From IMG/VR virus record IMGVR_UViG_3300020578_000285, positions 1 through 31,547 of that record: a stretch of 31,547 nt of DNA. One strand, 5' to 3'. The stretch's first letter is position 1, and each line of letters opens with the position of its first letter. The notes under the pieces were generated by a model. The model saw only the letters and a program-made list of their open reading frames with translations, had not been told where the DNA came from and ran no database searches. The DNA is from a virus. Shown here piece by piece: positions 1 to 7,808 of the stretch. Made by a program: the position numbers and the translations under genes.

Positions 1-3000
1 CTGAAGAACCTGATGTTCCTGAAGAACCTGATGTTCCTGAAGAACCTGAGCTTCCTGATGTTCCTGAACTTCCGCTAGTTCCTGATGAACCAGATGAACC
101 AGATGTTCCTGAGCTTCCACTTGAACCACTTGTACCTGATGAGCCAGAAGTTCCTGAAGAACCTGAGCTACCACTTGTTCCTGATGAGCCAGAAGTTCCC
201 GAAGAACCTGAGCTACCACTTGTTCCAGATGAGCCAGAAGTTCCTGAAGAACCTGAGCTTCCGCTAGTTCCTGAAGAACCAGAGCTTCCTGATGTTCCGT
301 CTGTTCCACTAGTCCCTGAGGAGCCCGAACTACCACTTGTTCCTGAGCTACCACTTGTTCCTGAAGAACCTGATGTTCCACTTGAACCAGAAGAACCAGA
401 AGTTCCAGAAGAACCTGAAGTTCCTGATGAACCAGATGAACCACTTGTTCCTGAAGAGCCTGATGAGCCAGAAGTACCTGATGAACCTGAGCTACCGCTC
501 GTTCCTGATGAGCCAGAAGTTCCTGAACTTCCGCTAGAACCTGATGTTCCAGAAGAACCTGAACTTCCTGATGTTCCGTCTGTACCACTAGTTCCTGAAG
601 AACCCGATGAGCCAGATGTTCCTGAACTTCCACTAGTTCCTGAAGAACCAGAGCTACCGCTGGTTCCTGATGAGCCAGATGTTCCTGAAGAACCACTCGT
701 TCCTGATGAGCCAGATGAACCACTTGTTCCTGAAGAGCCAGAGCTACCACTCGTTCCTGAGGAACCTGAGCTACCACTTGTTCCTGATGAGCCGGAAGTT
801 CCTGAACTTCCGCTAGAACCTGATGTTCCTGAAGAACCTGAGCTTCCTGATGTTCCGTCTGTACCGCTAGTTCCTGAGGAGCCTGAGCTACCACTTGTTC
901 CTGATGAGCCAGAAGTTCCTGAGGAGCCTGAGCTACCTGATGTTCCTGAACTTCCGCTAGTTCCTGATGAGCCAGAAGTTCCAGAAGAACCTGAGCTTCC
1001 TGATGTTCCACTTGTACCACTTGTTCCTGATGAGCCTGATGAGCCGGAAGTTCCTGAAGAGCCTGAGCTACCACTTGTTCCAGATGAGCCAGAAGTTCCT
1101 GAAGAACCTGAGCTTCCGCTAGTTCCTGAAGAACCTGAGCTACCTGATGTCCCGTCTGTACCACTAGTTCCTGAAGAACCCGATGAGCCAGATGTTCCTG
1201 AAGAACCTGATGTTCCACTTGAACCAGAAGAACCAGAAGTTCCTGAAGAGCCTGATGTTCCACTTGAACCAGAAGTTCCTGAAGAACCTGAAGAACCTGA
1301 AGTTCCACTTGAACCAGAAGAACCCGATGTTCCACTTGAACCAGAAGAACCAGAAGTTCCAGAAGAACCTGAGCTTCCGCTTGTTCCAGAAGAACCTGAG
1401 CTTCCGCTAGTTCCAGAAGAACCTGAGCTTCCTGATGTTCCGTCTGTACCACTTGTTCCTGAAGAACCCGATGAGCCAGATGTTCCTGAGCTACCACTTG
1501 TTCCCGAAGAACCTGAGCTTCCTGATGTTCCTGAACTTCCGCTAGTTCCCGAAGAACCCGATGAACCAGATGTTCCTGAACTTCCACTTGAACCACTTGT
1601 TCCCGAAGAACCACTTGTTCCTGAAGAGCCTGAGCTACCACTTGTTCCTGATGAGCCAGAGGTTCCTGAAGAACCTGAGCTTCCGCTAGTTCCTGAAGAA
1701 CCAGAGCTTCCTGATGTTCCGTCTGTACCACTAGTTCCTGAAGAACCCGATGAGCCAGATGTTCCGTCTGTACCACTAGTTCCTGAAGAACCAGAGCTAC
1801 CGCTTGTTCCTGATGAGCCTGAAGTCCCTGAGGAACCTGAGCTTCCGCTTGTTCCTGAAGAACCTGAGCTTCCTGATGTTCCGTCTGTACCACTAGTTCC
1901 TGAAGAGCCCGATGAGCCAGATGTTCCTGAACTTCCACTTGTTCCTGAAGAACCTGAGCTACCACTTGTACCTGAGCTACCACTTGTTCCTGAAGAACCT
2001 GAGCTACCGCTAGTTCCTGAAGAACCAGAGCTTCCTGATGTTCCGTCTATACCACTGGTTCCTGAAGAACCCGATGAGCCAGATGTTCCTGAACTACCAC
2101 TTGTCCCAGAAGAACCCGATGAGCCAGATGTTCCTGAGCTACCACTTGTTCCTGAGCTACCACTTGTTCCTGAGCTACCACTTGTTCCTGAACTGCCACT
2201 TGTTCCTGAGCTACCACTTGTTCCTGATGAACCAGAGCTTCCTGATGTTCCGTCGGTACCACTTGTTCCTGATGAGCCAGAAGTTCCTGAAGAACCTGAG
2301 CTTCCGCTAGTTCCTGATGAACCACTTGTACCTGAACTTCCTGATGTTCCGTCGGTACCACTTGTTCCTGATGAACCTGAGCTGCCGCTTGTTCCTGAGC
2401 TACCACTTGTTCCTGAAGAACCTGAGCTTCCGCTAGTTCCCGAAGAACCAGAGCTTCCTGATGTTCCGTCGGTACCACTTGTTCCTGATGAACCTGAGCT
2501 GCCGCTTGTTCCTGAGCTACCACTTGTTCCTGATGAACCTGAGCTGCCGCTTGTTCCTGAGCTACCACTTGTTCCTGAAGAACCTGAGCTTCCGCTAGTT
2601 CCCGAAGAACCAGAGCTTCCTGATGTTCCGTCGGTACCACTTGTACCTGATGAACCTGAGCTACCGCTTGTTCCTGAGCTACCACTTGTTCCTGAAGAAC
2701 CTGAGCTACCACTTGTTCCTGATGAGCCAGAAGTTCCTGAAGAACCTGAGCTTCCGCTAGTTCCTGAGGAGCCTGAGCTTCCTGATGTTCCGTCTATACC
2801 ACTTGTTCCTGAAGAACCTGAGCTACCACTTGTTCCTGAGCTACCACTTGTTCCTGAAGAACCTGAGCTACCACTTGTTCCCGATGAGCCAGAAGTTCCT
2901 GAAGAACCTGAGCTTCCTGATGTTCCTGAACTTCCGCTAGTTCCTGAGGAGCCTGAGCTTCCTGATGTTCCGTCTATACCACTTGTTCCTGAAGAACCTG

Positions 3001-3696
3001 AGCTACCACTTGTTCCTGAAGAACCTGAGCTTCCGCTAGTTCCTGAAGAACCAGAGCTTCCTGATGTACCGTCTGTACCACTTGTTCCTGAAGAACCTGA
3101 GCTACCACTTGTTCCTGATGAGCCTGAAGTCCCTGAGGAACCTGAGCTTCCGCTAGTTCCTGAAGAACCTGAGCTTCCTGATGTACCGTCTGTACCACTA
3201 GTTCCTGAAGAACCTGAGCTACCACTTGTTCCTGATGAGCCTGAAGTCCCTGAGGAACCTGAGCTTCCGCTAGTTCCTGAAGAACCTGAGCTTCCTGATG
3301 TACCGTCTGTACCACTGGTTCCTGAAGAACCTGAGCTACCACTTGTTCCTGAGCTACCACTTGTTCCTGAAGAACCTGAGCTACCACTTGTTCCGGATGA
3401 GCCAGAAGTTCCTGAAGAACCTGAGCTTCCGCTAGTTCCCGAAGAACCAGAGCTACCTGATGTTCCGTCCGTACCACTAGTTCCTGATGAACCAGATGAA
3501 CCACTTGTTCCTGAAGAGCCAGAAGTTCCTGAAGAACCTGAGCTTCCGCTAGTTCCTGAGGAGCCTGAGCTTCCTGATGTTCCGTCTGTACCGCTAGTTC
3601 CTGATGAACCTGAACTACCACTTGTTCCTGAGCTACCACTTGTTCCTGATGAACCAGAAGTTCCTGAAGAACCTGAGCTTCCGCTAGTTCCTGATT
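1..3696 (-). repeat. Gly-X-Y coding repeat array with nested periods of 9, 117/162 and 279 nt
   Basis: Nine-nucleotide units encode Gly-Thr-Ser or Gly-Ser-Ser. Triplets carrying Asp (Gly-Thr-Asp or Gly-Ile-Asp) sit at 299, 578, 857, 1154, 1442, 1721, 1766, 1883, 2045, 2252, 2351, 2468, 2630, 2792, 2972, 3071, 3188, 3305, 3467 and 3584 (lowest base of each Asp codon). Every spacing is a multiple of 9. The values 279, 117+162 and 180+99 recur, pointing to a 279-nt (31-triplet) higher-order unit. Two 117-nt units at 3071-3305 are almost identical. Reading frame is preserved throughout. Confidence 0.92.
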
Positions 3697-4342
3697 CACC
3701 CGCAGCACCTAATACAATTAAGATAAATTCTGTGTTATTGGCAACCGCTGAAGCACCCGCACCTGCGATTTGACTTACCGTATAATCCTCAAATCCTGAG
3801 GACAGAGGATTTATCGCAGTAACCTCTAATAATTTATAATATGAAGAATCGTTAACTCTTACGAATTTCAATAAAGTACCAATACTGATATTATTGAGAT
3901 AAGTTTGAAATGATATTGAAGGGTAATATGAATTGTCACTTATAGATACTGATGTGGTTGTTTGTGAAAAATCATCTCCTGTATTCAAAGCAAAATATCC
4001 TGAACCTGGATTGATTGTTGTATCTGTCGCACCTGTGAATCTCCAAGAAGCTAAATTACCTTCCAGTCCTGAACTACCACTTGTTCCTGATGAACCAGAG
4101 CTACCACTTGTTCCCGAAGAACCTGAGCTTCCGCTAGTTCCCGACGAGCCTGAGCTTCCAGAAGTTCCTGACGAACCACTAGTTCCAGATGTCCCCGAGG
4201 TGAAACCAGAAGTCAGAGCAGAATATGATATTTGCGAAGAAGTCCCCGAGGTTCCGCCAGTGTAGTCGGTTACTATATAGAGCCTATCGTTTGGGGCTGC
4301 CGATAGGACTAAATCTAAGTCGGTTATTCTTACGTTTGCCAT
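1..4342 (-). CDS. Giant collagen-like (Gly-X-Y) virion fibre protein, 3' end outside window
   Basis: The frame is open from the ATG at 4342 to the left edge, giving at least 1447 codons with no stop. I checked Gly codon phase at many points from 8 to 4085 and it never shifts. The N-terminus (about 45 residues, MANVRITDLDLVLSAAPNDR...) looks like the attachment domains at the head of phage fibre proteins. A short Gly-Thr-Ser/Gly-Ser-Ser tract follows, then a globular domain of about 120 residues (about 4067-3697), then about 410 Gly-X-Y triplets. X and Y are almost only Ser or Thr, with Asp at 20 sites and no Pro seen. It is the last gene before the edge, after the Pro/Thr-stalk gene, and its start is 42 nt past that stop. 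Most likely a long tail or whisker fibre for surface contact. The fibre role is inferred; the repeat structure is directly visible. Exact length depends on assembly through the repeats. Confidence 0.9.
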   Translation of the reverse strand, partial: MANVRITDLDLVLSAAPNDRLYIVTDYTGGTSGTSSQISYSALTSGFTSGTSGTSGSSGTSGSSGSSGTSGSSGSSGTSGSSGSSGTSGSSGLEGNLASWRFTGATDTTINPGSGYFALNTGDDFSQTTTSVSISDNSYYPSISFQTYLNNISIGTLLKFVRVNDSSYYKLLEVTAINPLSSGFEDYTVSQIAGAGASAVANNTEFILIVLGAAGESGTSGSSGSSGTSGSSGTSGSSGTSGSSGSSGTSGTDGTSGSSGSSGTSGSSGSSGTSGSSGTSGSSGSSGTSGTDGTSGSSGSSGTSGSSGSSGTSGSSGTSGSSGSSGTSGSSGTSGSSGSSGTSGTDGTSGSSGSSGTSGSSGSSGTSGSSGTSGSSGSSGTSGTDGTSGSSGSSGTSGSSGSSGTSGSSGTSGSSGSSGTSGTDGTSGSSGSSGTSGSSGSSGTSGSSGSSGTSGIDGTSGSSGSSGTSGSSGTSGSSGSSGTSGSSGTSGSSGSSGTSGSSGTSGSSGSSGTSGIDGTSGSSGSSGTSGSSGSSGTSGSSGTSGSSGSSGTSGSSGTSGSSGSSGTSGTDGTSGSSGSSGTSGSSGSSGTSGSSGTSGSSGSSGTSGSSGTSGSSGSSGTSGTDGTSGSSGSSGTSGSSGSSGTSGSSGTSGSSGSSGTSGTDGTSGSSGTSGSSGTSGSSGSSGTSGSSGTSGTDGTSGSSGSSGTSGSSGTSGSSGTSGSSGTSGSSGTSGSSGTSGSSGSSGTSGSSGTSGSSGSSGTSGIDGTSGSSGSSGTSGSSGSSGTSGSSGTSGSSGSSGTSGSSGTSGSSGSSGTSGTDGTSGSSGSSGTSGSSGSSGTSGSSGTSGSSGSSGTSGTDGTSGSSGSSGTSGTDGTSGSSGSSGTSGSSGSSGTSGSSGTSGSSGSSGTSGSSGTSGSSGSSGTSGSSGSSGTSGSSGTSGSSGSSGTSGSSGTSGSSGSSGTSGTDGTSGSSGSSGTSGSSGSSGTSGSSGSSGTSGSSGSSGTSGSSGSSGTSGSSGSSGTSGSSGTSGSSGTSGSSGSSGTSGSSGTSGSSGSSGTSGTDGTSGSSGSSGTSGSSGSSGTSGSSGTSGSSGSSGTSGSSGSSGTSGTSGTSGSSGSSGTSGSSGTSGSSGTSGSSGSSGTSGSSGTSGSSGSSGTSGTDGTSGSSGSSGTSGSSGSSGTSGSSGTSGSSGSSGTSGSSGSSGTSGSSGSSGTSGSSGTSGSSGTSGSSGSSGTSGSSGTSGSSGSSGTSGTDGTSGSSGSSGTSGSSGSSGTSGSSGTSGSSGSSGTSGSSGSSGTSGSSGSSGTSGSSGTSGSSGSSGTSGSSGTSGSSGTSGSSGSSGTSGTDGTSGSSGSSGTSGSSGSSGTSGSSGTSGSSGSSGTSGSSGTSGSSGSSGTSGSSGTSGSSGSSGTSGSSGSSGTSGSSGTSGSSGSSGTSGSSGTSGSS
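4068..4206 (-). repeat. Short proximal Gly-Thr-Ser/Gly-Ser-Ser tract
   Basis: The same 9-nt Gly-X-Y units as in the long array encode a tract between the N-terminal domain and the globular island of the collagen-like protein. It is separated from the main array by about 370 nt of non-repetitive coding sequence. Confidence 0.8.
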
Positions 4343-4384
4343 AATTAATAAATATTTTAATTATTTACTTTTTCATTTTTTATT

Positions 4385-5281
4385 TTAACAAGGATTACAA
4401 ATATTAATTGTATAACCTTCACTATCTATCTGCAGAAAACTTCCACAGCCATCAATAGTGTTTGTATAATATAAATCACCACCATTGAATGGAGTTGCCA
4501 GAGATACGTCTTGGAAAAATCTCACAACATCATACCACCCACTTGTTGGTGAATATATTGTAACTGATAGAGTATATGAACCAGCACCCACACCACAAAC
4601 ACTCACAGTATCTCCCGTACTCACTAAGTATGTTGTTGGAGTCTGTTGAAGAATCAATTGGTTACCATCTTGAGTAATGATTACATTACCATCTTCGTCT
4701 AAAATTTGAATCTCAAAAATTGTAGGAGTACCTGTCGGTGTTGGTGTATGAGTTGGAGTTTGGGTATTAGTAGGTGTCTGAGTTAGAGTTTGGGTATTAG
4801 TTGGCGTCTGAGTTTGTGTTGGAGTTGGTGTTTCAGTAGGTGTTGGTGTTGCGCCAGGTGTCGCTGTCTCCGAAGGTGTTGGAGTAGTGGTCTGAGTATT
4901 TGTCGGAGTTACAGTCGGAGTTTCAGTATTTGTTGGTGTTGGAGTAGTGGTCTGAGTATTTGTCGGAGTTACAGTCGGAGTCTCAGTATTAGTTGGTGTT
5001 GGTGTTGGCGTTGCAGGTGTTGGCGTTAGAGTTGGTGTTGGAGTTGGCGTTGGTGTACCACATTCGAAGTTTACAACAACTCCATTCAACAAATCTGTTC
5101 TTGTATATCCTGAACCAAATAAATCTTCGTCCAAATAAATTGAAAATGGCCCTAAAGCATTTGAATTCTGAGTAAGTCTAATGATGTAATTGGTGCAACC
5201 TGTTACTGTCAACTGTTGTTCAATCTCTGAATCAACACAACCTATAGCATTATTTACAACTAAAATAGTATGAAGGGCCAT
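4385..5281 (-). CDS. Virion protein with Pro/Thr-rich stalk (298 aa)
   Basis: The protein has three parts. An N-terminal globular domain (1-74) includes a stretch [22 protein letters not shown] Thr-Pro-rich linker follows (about 75-187; units such as TPTNTQ and NTETPTVTP). A C-terminal Cys-containing domain (about 188-298) starts [12 protein letters not shown] and ends NICNPC. No signal peptide is evident. Such linkers are usually extended stalks and possible O-glycosylation targets (family knowledge; modification here is not shown). The gene lies alone between two small gaps, downstream of the 108-residue gene and upstream of the collagen-like gene, and a 15-nt motif ends 7 nt before its ATG. 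Likely a fibre or decoration protein. The domain layout is certain, the role inferred. Confidence 0.82.
   Translation of the reverse strand: MALHTILVVNNAIGCVDSEIEQQLTVTGCTNYIIRLTQNSNALGPFSIYLDEDLFGSGYTRTDLLNGVVVNFECGTPTPTPTPTLTPTPATPTPTPTNTETPTVTPTNTQTTTPTPTNTETPTVTPTNTQTTTPTPSETATPGATPTPTETPTPTQTQTPTNTQTLTQTPTNTQTPTHTPTPTGTPTIFEIQILDEDGNVIITQDGNQLILQQTPTTYLVSTGDTVSVCGVGAGSYTLSVTIYSPTSGWYDVVRFFQDVSLATPFNGGDLYYTNTIDGCGSFLQIDSEGYTINICNPC
4881..5000 (-). repeat. Two tandem 60-nt copies in the Pro/Thr linker
   Basis: Two nearly identical 60-nt copies (4881-4940 and 4941-5000) encode a duplicated 20-residue unit of the type [13 protein letters not shown] plus a Thr/Pro tail. Their high nucleotide identity, differing at about two positions, suggests recent duplication. 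Confidence 0.85.
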
Positions 5282-5288
5282 CCGCAGA

Positions 5289-5303
5289 TTTATTTTATAA
5301 ATA
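5289..5303 (-). promoter_or_regulatory. 15-nt AT-rich motif before the Pro/Thr-stalk gene
   Basis: On the minus strand it reads TATTTATAAAATAAA and ends 7 nt before the ATG at 5281. It is identical to the site at 11704-11718. The opposite strand contains TATAAATA, the T4 late promoter core. Late promoter or initiation-region element (inference). Confidence 0.45.
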
Positions 5304-5350
5304 CCAAAGGTGGGATGTTTATTTATTGAGAATCGTAAAAAAAATGAGTG

Positions 5351-5677
5351 TTAACAAATTACGAAAGCACAAGAAGATTCTGAAATGGATATATCTACAA
5401 TACAACTCGCTAATTCAATTGTAATTTCAAATGCACAACCGAATGTACAATCCAAAATTTTGAAGATTTCACAACCGTTCGCATCAATCAACTTTAGAAT
5501 TATTTCAGGTGCCGTACTGAAAATTGATGGTATGGTTGAATTGTATTTTACTTGAGGAGGAACAGGACCTGGAGTAATTGTGCCCAATAAGAATTGGTTG
5601 TTTCCATAAACATCAGTTATGTAAACACTAATAGGGTATGTACCTCCCGATATTTCAGTAATTCTAATTTGTACCAT
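5351..5677 (-). CDS. Small virion-cluster protein of unknown function (108 aa)
   Basis: I do not recognise a named family. The sequence begins MVQIRITEISGGTYPISVY and is rich in beta-forming residues, with several Cys in the C-terminal half (ANGCEIF, LDCTFGC, ELASC, SSCAFVIC). The ATG at 5677 shares one base with the TAA of the preceding 709-residue gene (TAATG), which favours this start over the in-frame GTG at 5689. Its N-terminal phrase resembles the beta-sandwich style of its neighbours, so it may be a small decoration or fibre-associated subunit made by coupled translation. That function is inference from position only. Confidence 0.75.
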   Translation of the reverse strand: MVQIRITEISGGTYPISVYITDVYGNNQFLLGTITPGPVPPQVKYNSTIPSIFSTAPEIILKLIDANGCEIFKILDCTFGCAFEITIELASCIVDISISESSCAFVIC

Positions 5678-7806
5678 TATGTTAAACACATTATATCATA
5701 AACTATCACTAGTTCAACTTTTATTTCTTGATTCTCTAACGAATTATTTGTTGTACTTGTTTGAATAGAAATTATATTATTCAACGGGTCAACTGTAACC
5801 GCCCCAATTCCAGGTATTGATAATAACAGAGATTTAACAGTGTCGTACCAAAGATTATCTGATGGTATGTCAACAAGAGAAGTTGAGGTATAGAATGATT
5901 GAGTAACGACTGTTCCCTCAGGAATCACAGATACTTTTGCGGTGAAAATTGCGCTCACCATATCACAATCAGTATTACCCGAAGTGATATCTTGAAATCC
6001 TTCATTCAACATTTGAATTAATCCAAACTTAGAACCAGGTTGAATTGTTATTATATTTTCTCCCATAACATAACTTTCAAATGATACATAACTTGAATCA
6101 CAACTTATAGTTGTTTTTCTTGTCAACGAACATTCTGCAGAATCAATTATTGTCAAATTATAAGTTCCCGCCGATAGTCCGCTGACATTTATCTGTTGTG
6201 GGTTTCCTTCCACGTTGTCTGACCAGTTGTAAGAGTATGGTGGAGTCCCTGATGTTATAAATGCGGTTATTGAACCATTGTTTCCTGTTCCACAAGATGT
6301 AGTATAAAGTGAAAAGTCTAATTGGGGGCTTGATGGAACAAAAACTTGAGTGGTTTGAACACACCCATCTGCATCCGTCACGGTAACTGTGTGCTGTCCT
6401 GATGTTACATTTGAGAACGTTACCGCAGAAAGACCTGTGTCTATCACATTGCTTAAACCATCTAATGAAAAATCCAAAGGTAAAGTATATCCCGACGAAC
6501 AACTAACATAAACTTGACCATTATTTTGATTACAGGTCGTTCCCACCGTCGAAGTCGATATTGTATACTTATTCGAAGATAAAATTGTTATTTCTTGAAC
6601 ATAACTACAAGTTAAACTATCCTGAACTGTAACAAGGTATGTTCCTGGTTGCAGATTGTTAAATAAATAAGAGGTTTGGCTATTGGTAACGTTGACAACA
6701 TTAGCGTCGGGGTATACTAATGTATAAGTAATTGGTACATTACCACCTATAACGTTGATAATAATCTGTCCATTATTGGAGGAACAATATGAACTTTGAC
6801 CTATTATTTGCACGTCTGTGATTCCCTGTGGTACTTCTAATGTTGTACCAACATTTATCGAACATAATCCCGCGTCAGTAACCAAAAAGTTATATTGACC
6901 TGCACTTAACCCTGAGAGAGTATAAGTTTTGGAATAAGAAATCGAGACCGCCCCTGTTGAGGCAGAATAATAATATGGTGCGGTACCTCCTGTGATTGTC
7001 AAATTAATTATACCATCACTTGAAAAACACGTTGGTTGTGTTGCTGTGAATATTCCAAAACCTAAAGGAGCAATATTCACAATTTGAGCTTTCTTCGTAA
7101 CCGAACATCCCTTACTATCCGTCACTTGGACTGAATATTGACCAGCGGTTAGTCCAGTTATAGTGCTTCCTGTCTGACCATCGGTCCAATAATATTTGTA
7201 TGGTGCTGTACCTGTTTGACCTGTTACGAATATTTTACCTATTGGATTTCCACCACATGCGGAGTTCGGGACCACATAAAGACCGCAATCAAATACACCC
7301 GAGGGTTCAATTATAAAGTTTTGACTTTTTCCAGTACAACCACCGAGGTCTTCGGCAATCATATAATATGTGTCAGCACTCAGACTATTAAAAACAACTT
7401 GATTGATTATCGTTGATGCTGAAGTCAAATAAGAATTATTTGAAGTATAGAGATAAAAATTGGTACTAGAAAAATAGGATGTTGATGTACCTGTAACCGC
7501 ACCATTGGTAAAATTACATGTTGTGGGTGCAACTCCAGTGACAGAAACACACATACCACTTGAAATAGGTATGTTCGCATAAATCTCTTCGTTAACAGGT
7601 AGGGTACTGTCGTTGATTCTAATATAATATGTCCCGTATGATAAATTAGTCCTTGTAGATTCTAAAATTCCAACATCTTCACCCAAATATGGTGTAATCC
7701 ATTCAACGGTGAACGGTGGAGTTGCATTATAAGGTACAACTTTAGCCGCACCAAGTTGACCTGTTGAACAATTACCCGTAACGCTTATGTCTGCAAAAAT
7801 TGGCAT
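5677..7806 (-). CDS. Virion protein with seven SprB-like repeats and a shared C-terminal domain (709 aa)
   Basis: Residues about 13-567 form seven repeats of 60-70 residues with the SprB pattern: a Cys near the start, an Asn/Gly-Gly-x-Ile strand, Gly-Gly-Thr-x-Pro-Tyr, then LSAGxYxVTVxDxxGC. Approximate spans are 13-80, 97-167, 184-243, 260-325, 341-409, 425-491 and 505-567. The first two are degenerate. SprB repeats are known from the surface adhesin used in Flavobacterium gliding. Residues about 572-709 form a separate domain whose end (QSFYT, DIPSDNLW, VKVE-like strand) matches the C-terminus of the upstream 994-residue protein. It starts 2 nt after that gene and ends by a TAATG overlap with the next. 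Likely an adhesive tail fibre or spike. Repeat identification is fairly firm; the receptor-binding role is inferred. Confidence 0.85.
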   Translation of the reverse strand: MPIFADISVTGNCSTGQLGAAKVVPYNATPPFTVEWITPYLGEDVGILESTRTNLSYGTYYIRINDSTLPVNEEIYANIPISSGMCVSVTGVAPTTCNFTNGAVTGTSTSYFSSTNFYLYTSNNSYLTSASTIINQVVFNSLSADTYYMIAEDLGGCTGKSQNFIIEPSGVFDCGLYVVPNSACGGNPIGKIFVTGQTGTAPYKYYWTDGQTGSTITGLTAGQYSVQVTDSKGCSVTKKAQIVNIAPLGFGIFTATQPTCFSSDGIINLTITGGTAPYYYSASTGAVSISYSKTYTLSGLSAGQYNFLVTDAGLCSINVGTTLEVPQGITDVQIIGQSSYCSSNNGQIIINVIGGNVPITYTLVYPDANVVNVTNSQTSYLFNNLQPGTYLVTVQDSLTCSYVQEITILSSNKYTISTSTVGTTCNQNNGQVYVSCSSGYTLPLDFSLDGLSNVIDTGLSAVTFSNVTSGQHTVTVTDADGCVQTTQVFVPSSPQLDFSLYTTSCGTGNNGSITAFITSGTPPYSYNWSDNVEGNPQQINVSGLSAGTYNLTIIDSAECSLTRKTTISCDSSYVSFESYVMGENIITIQPGSKFGLIQMLNEGFQDITSGNTDCDMVSAIFTAKVSVIPEGTVVTQSFYTSTSLVDIPSDNLWYDTVKSLLLSIPGIGAVTVDPLNNIISIQTSTTNNSLENQEIKVELVIVYDIMCLT

Positions 7807-7808
7807 TT

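Noticed and set aside
1-3696. CRISPR array or minisatellite of non-coding nature
   Set aside because: There are no unique spacers, all periods are multiples of 9 and the reading frame is preserved throughout, which fits protein-coding repeats.
1-3696. Prolyl hydroxylation of the collagen-like repeat by the two 2OG oxygenases
   Set aside because: I saw no Pro codons in the repeat, so it cannot be their prolyl substrate. The link was dropped, although the Pro-rich stalk protein stays possible.
1-3696. Bacteroidetes O-glycosylation motif Asp-(Ser/Thr)-x at the Asp landmarks
   Set aside because: Each Asp is followed by Gly, not Ser or Thr, so the known motif is not matched.
2047-3708. Open frames in the alternative minus-strand phase of the repeat (Gln/Val-rich) and plus-strand Leu/Phe-rich frames
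   Set aside because: They are products of the 9-nt repeat read out of phase. The Gly-X-Y frame is continuous from a good start and is the only one with non-repetitive domains.
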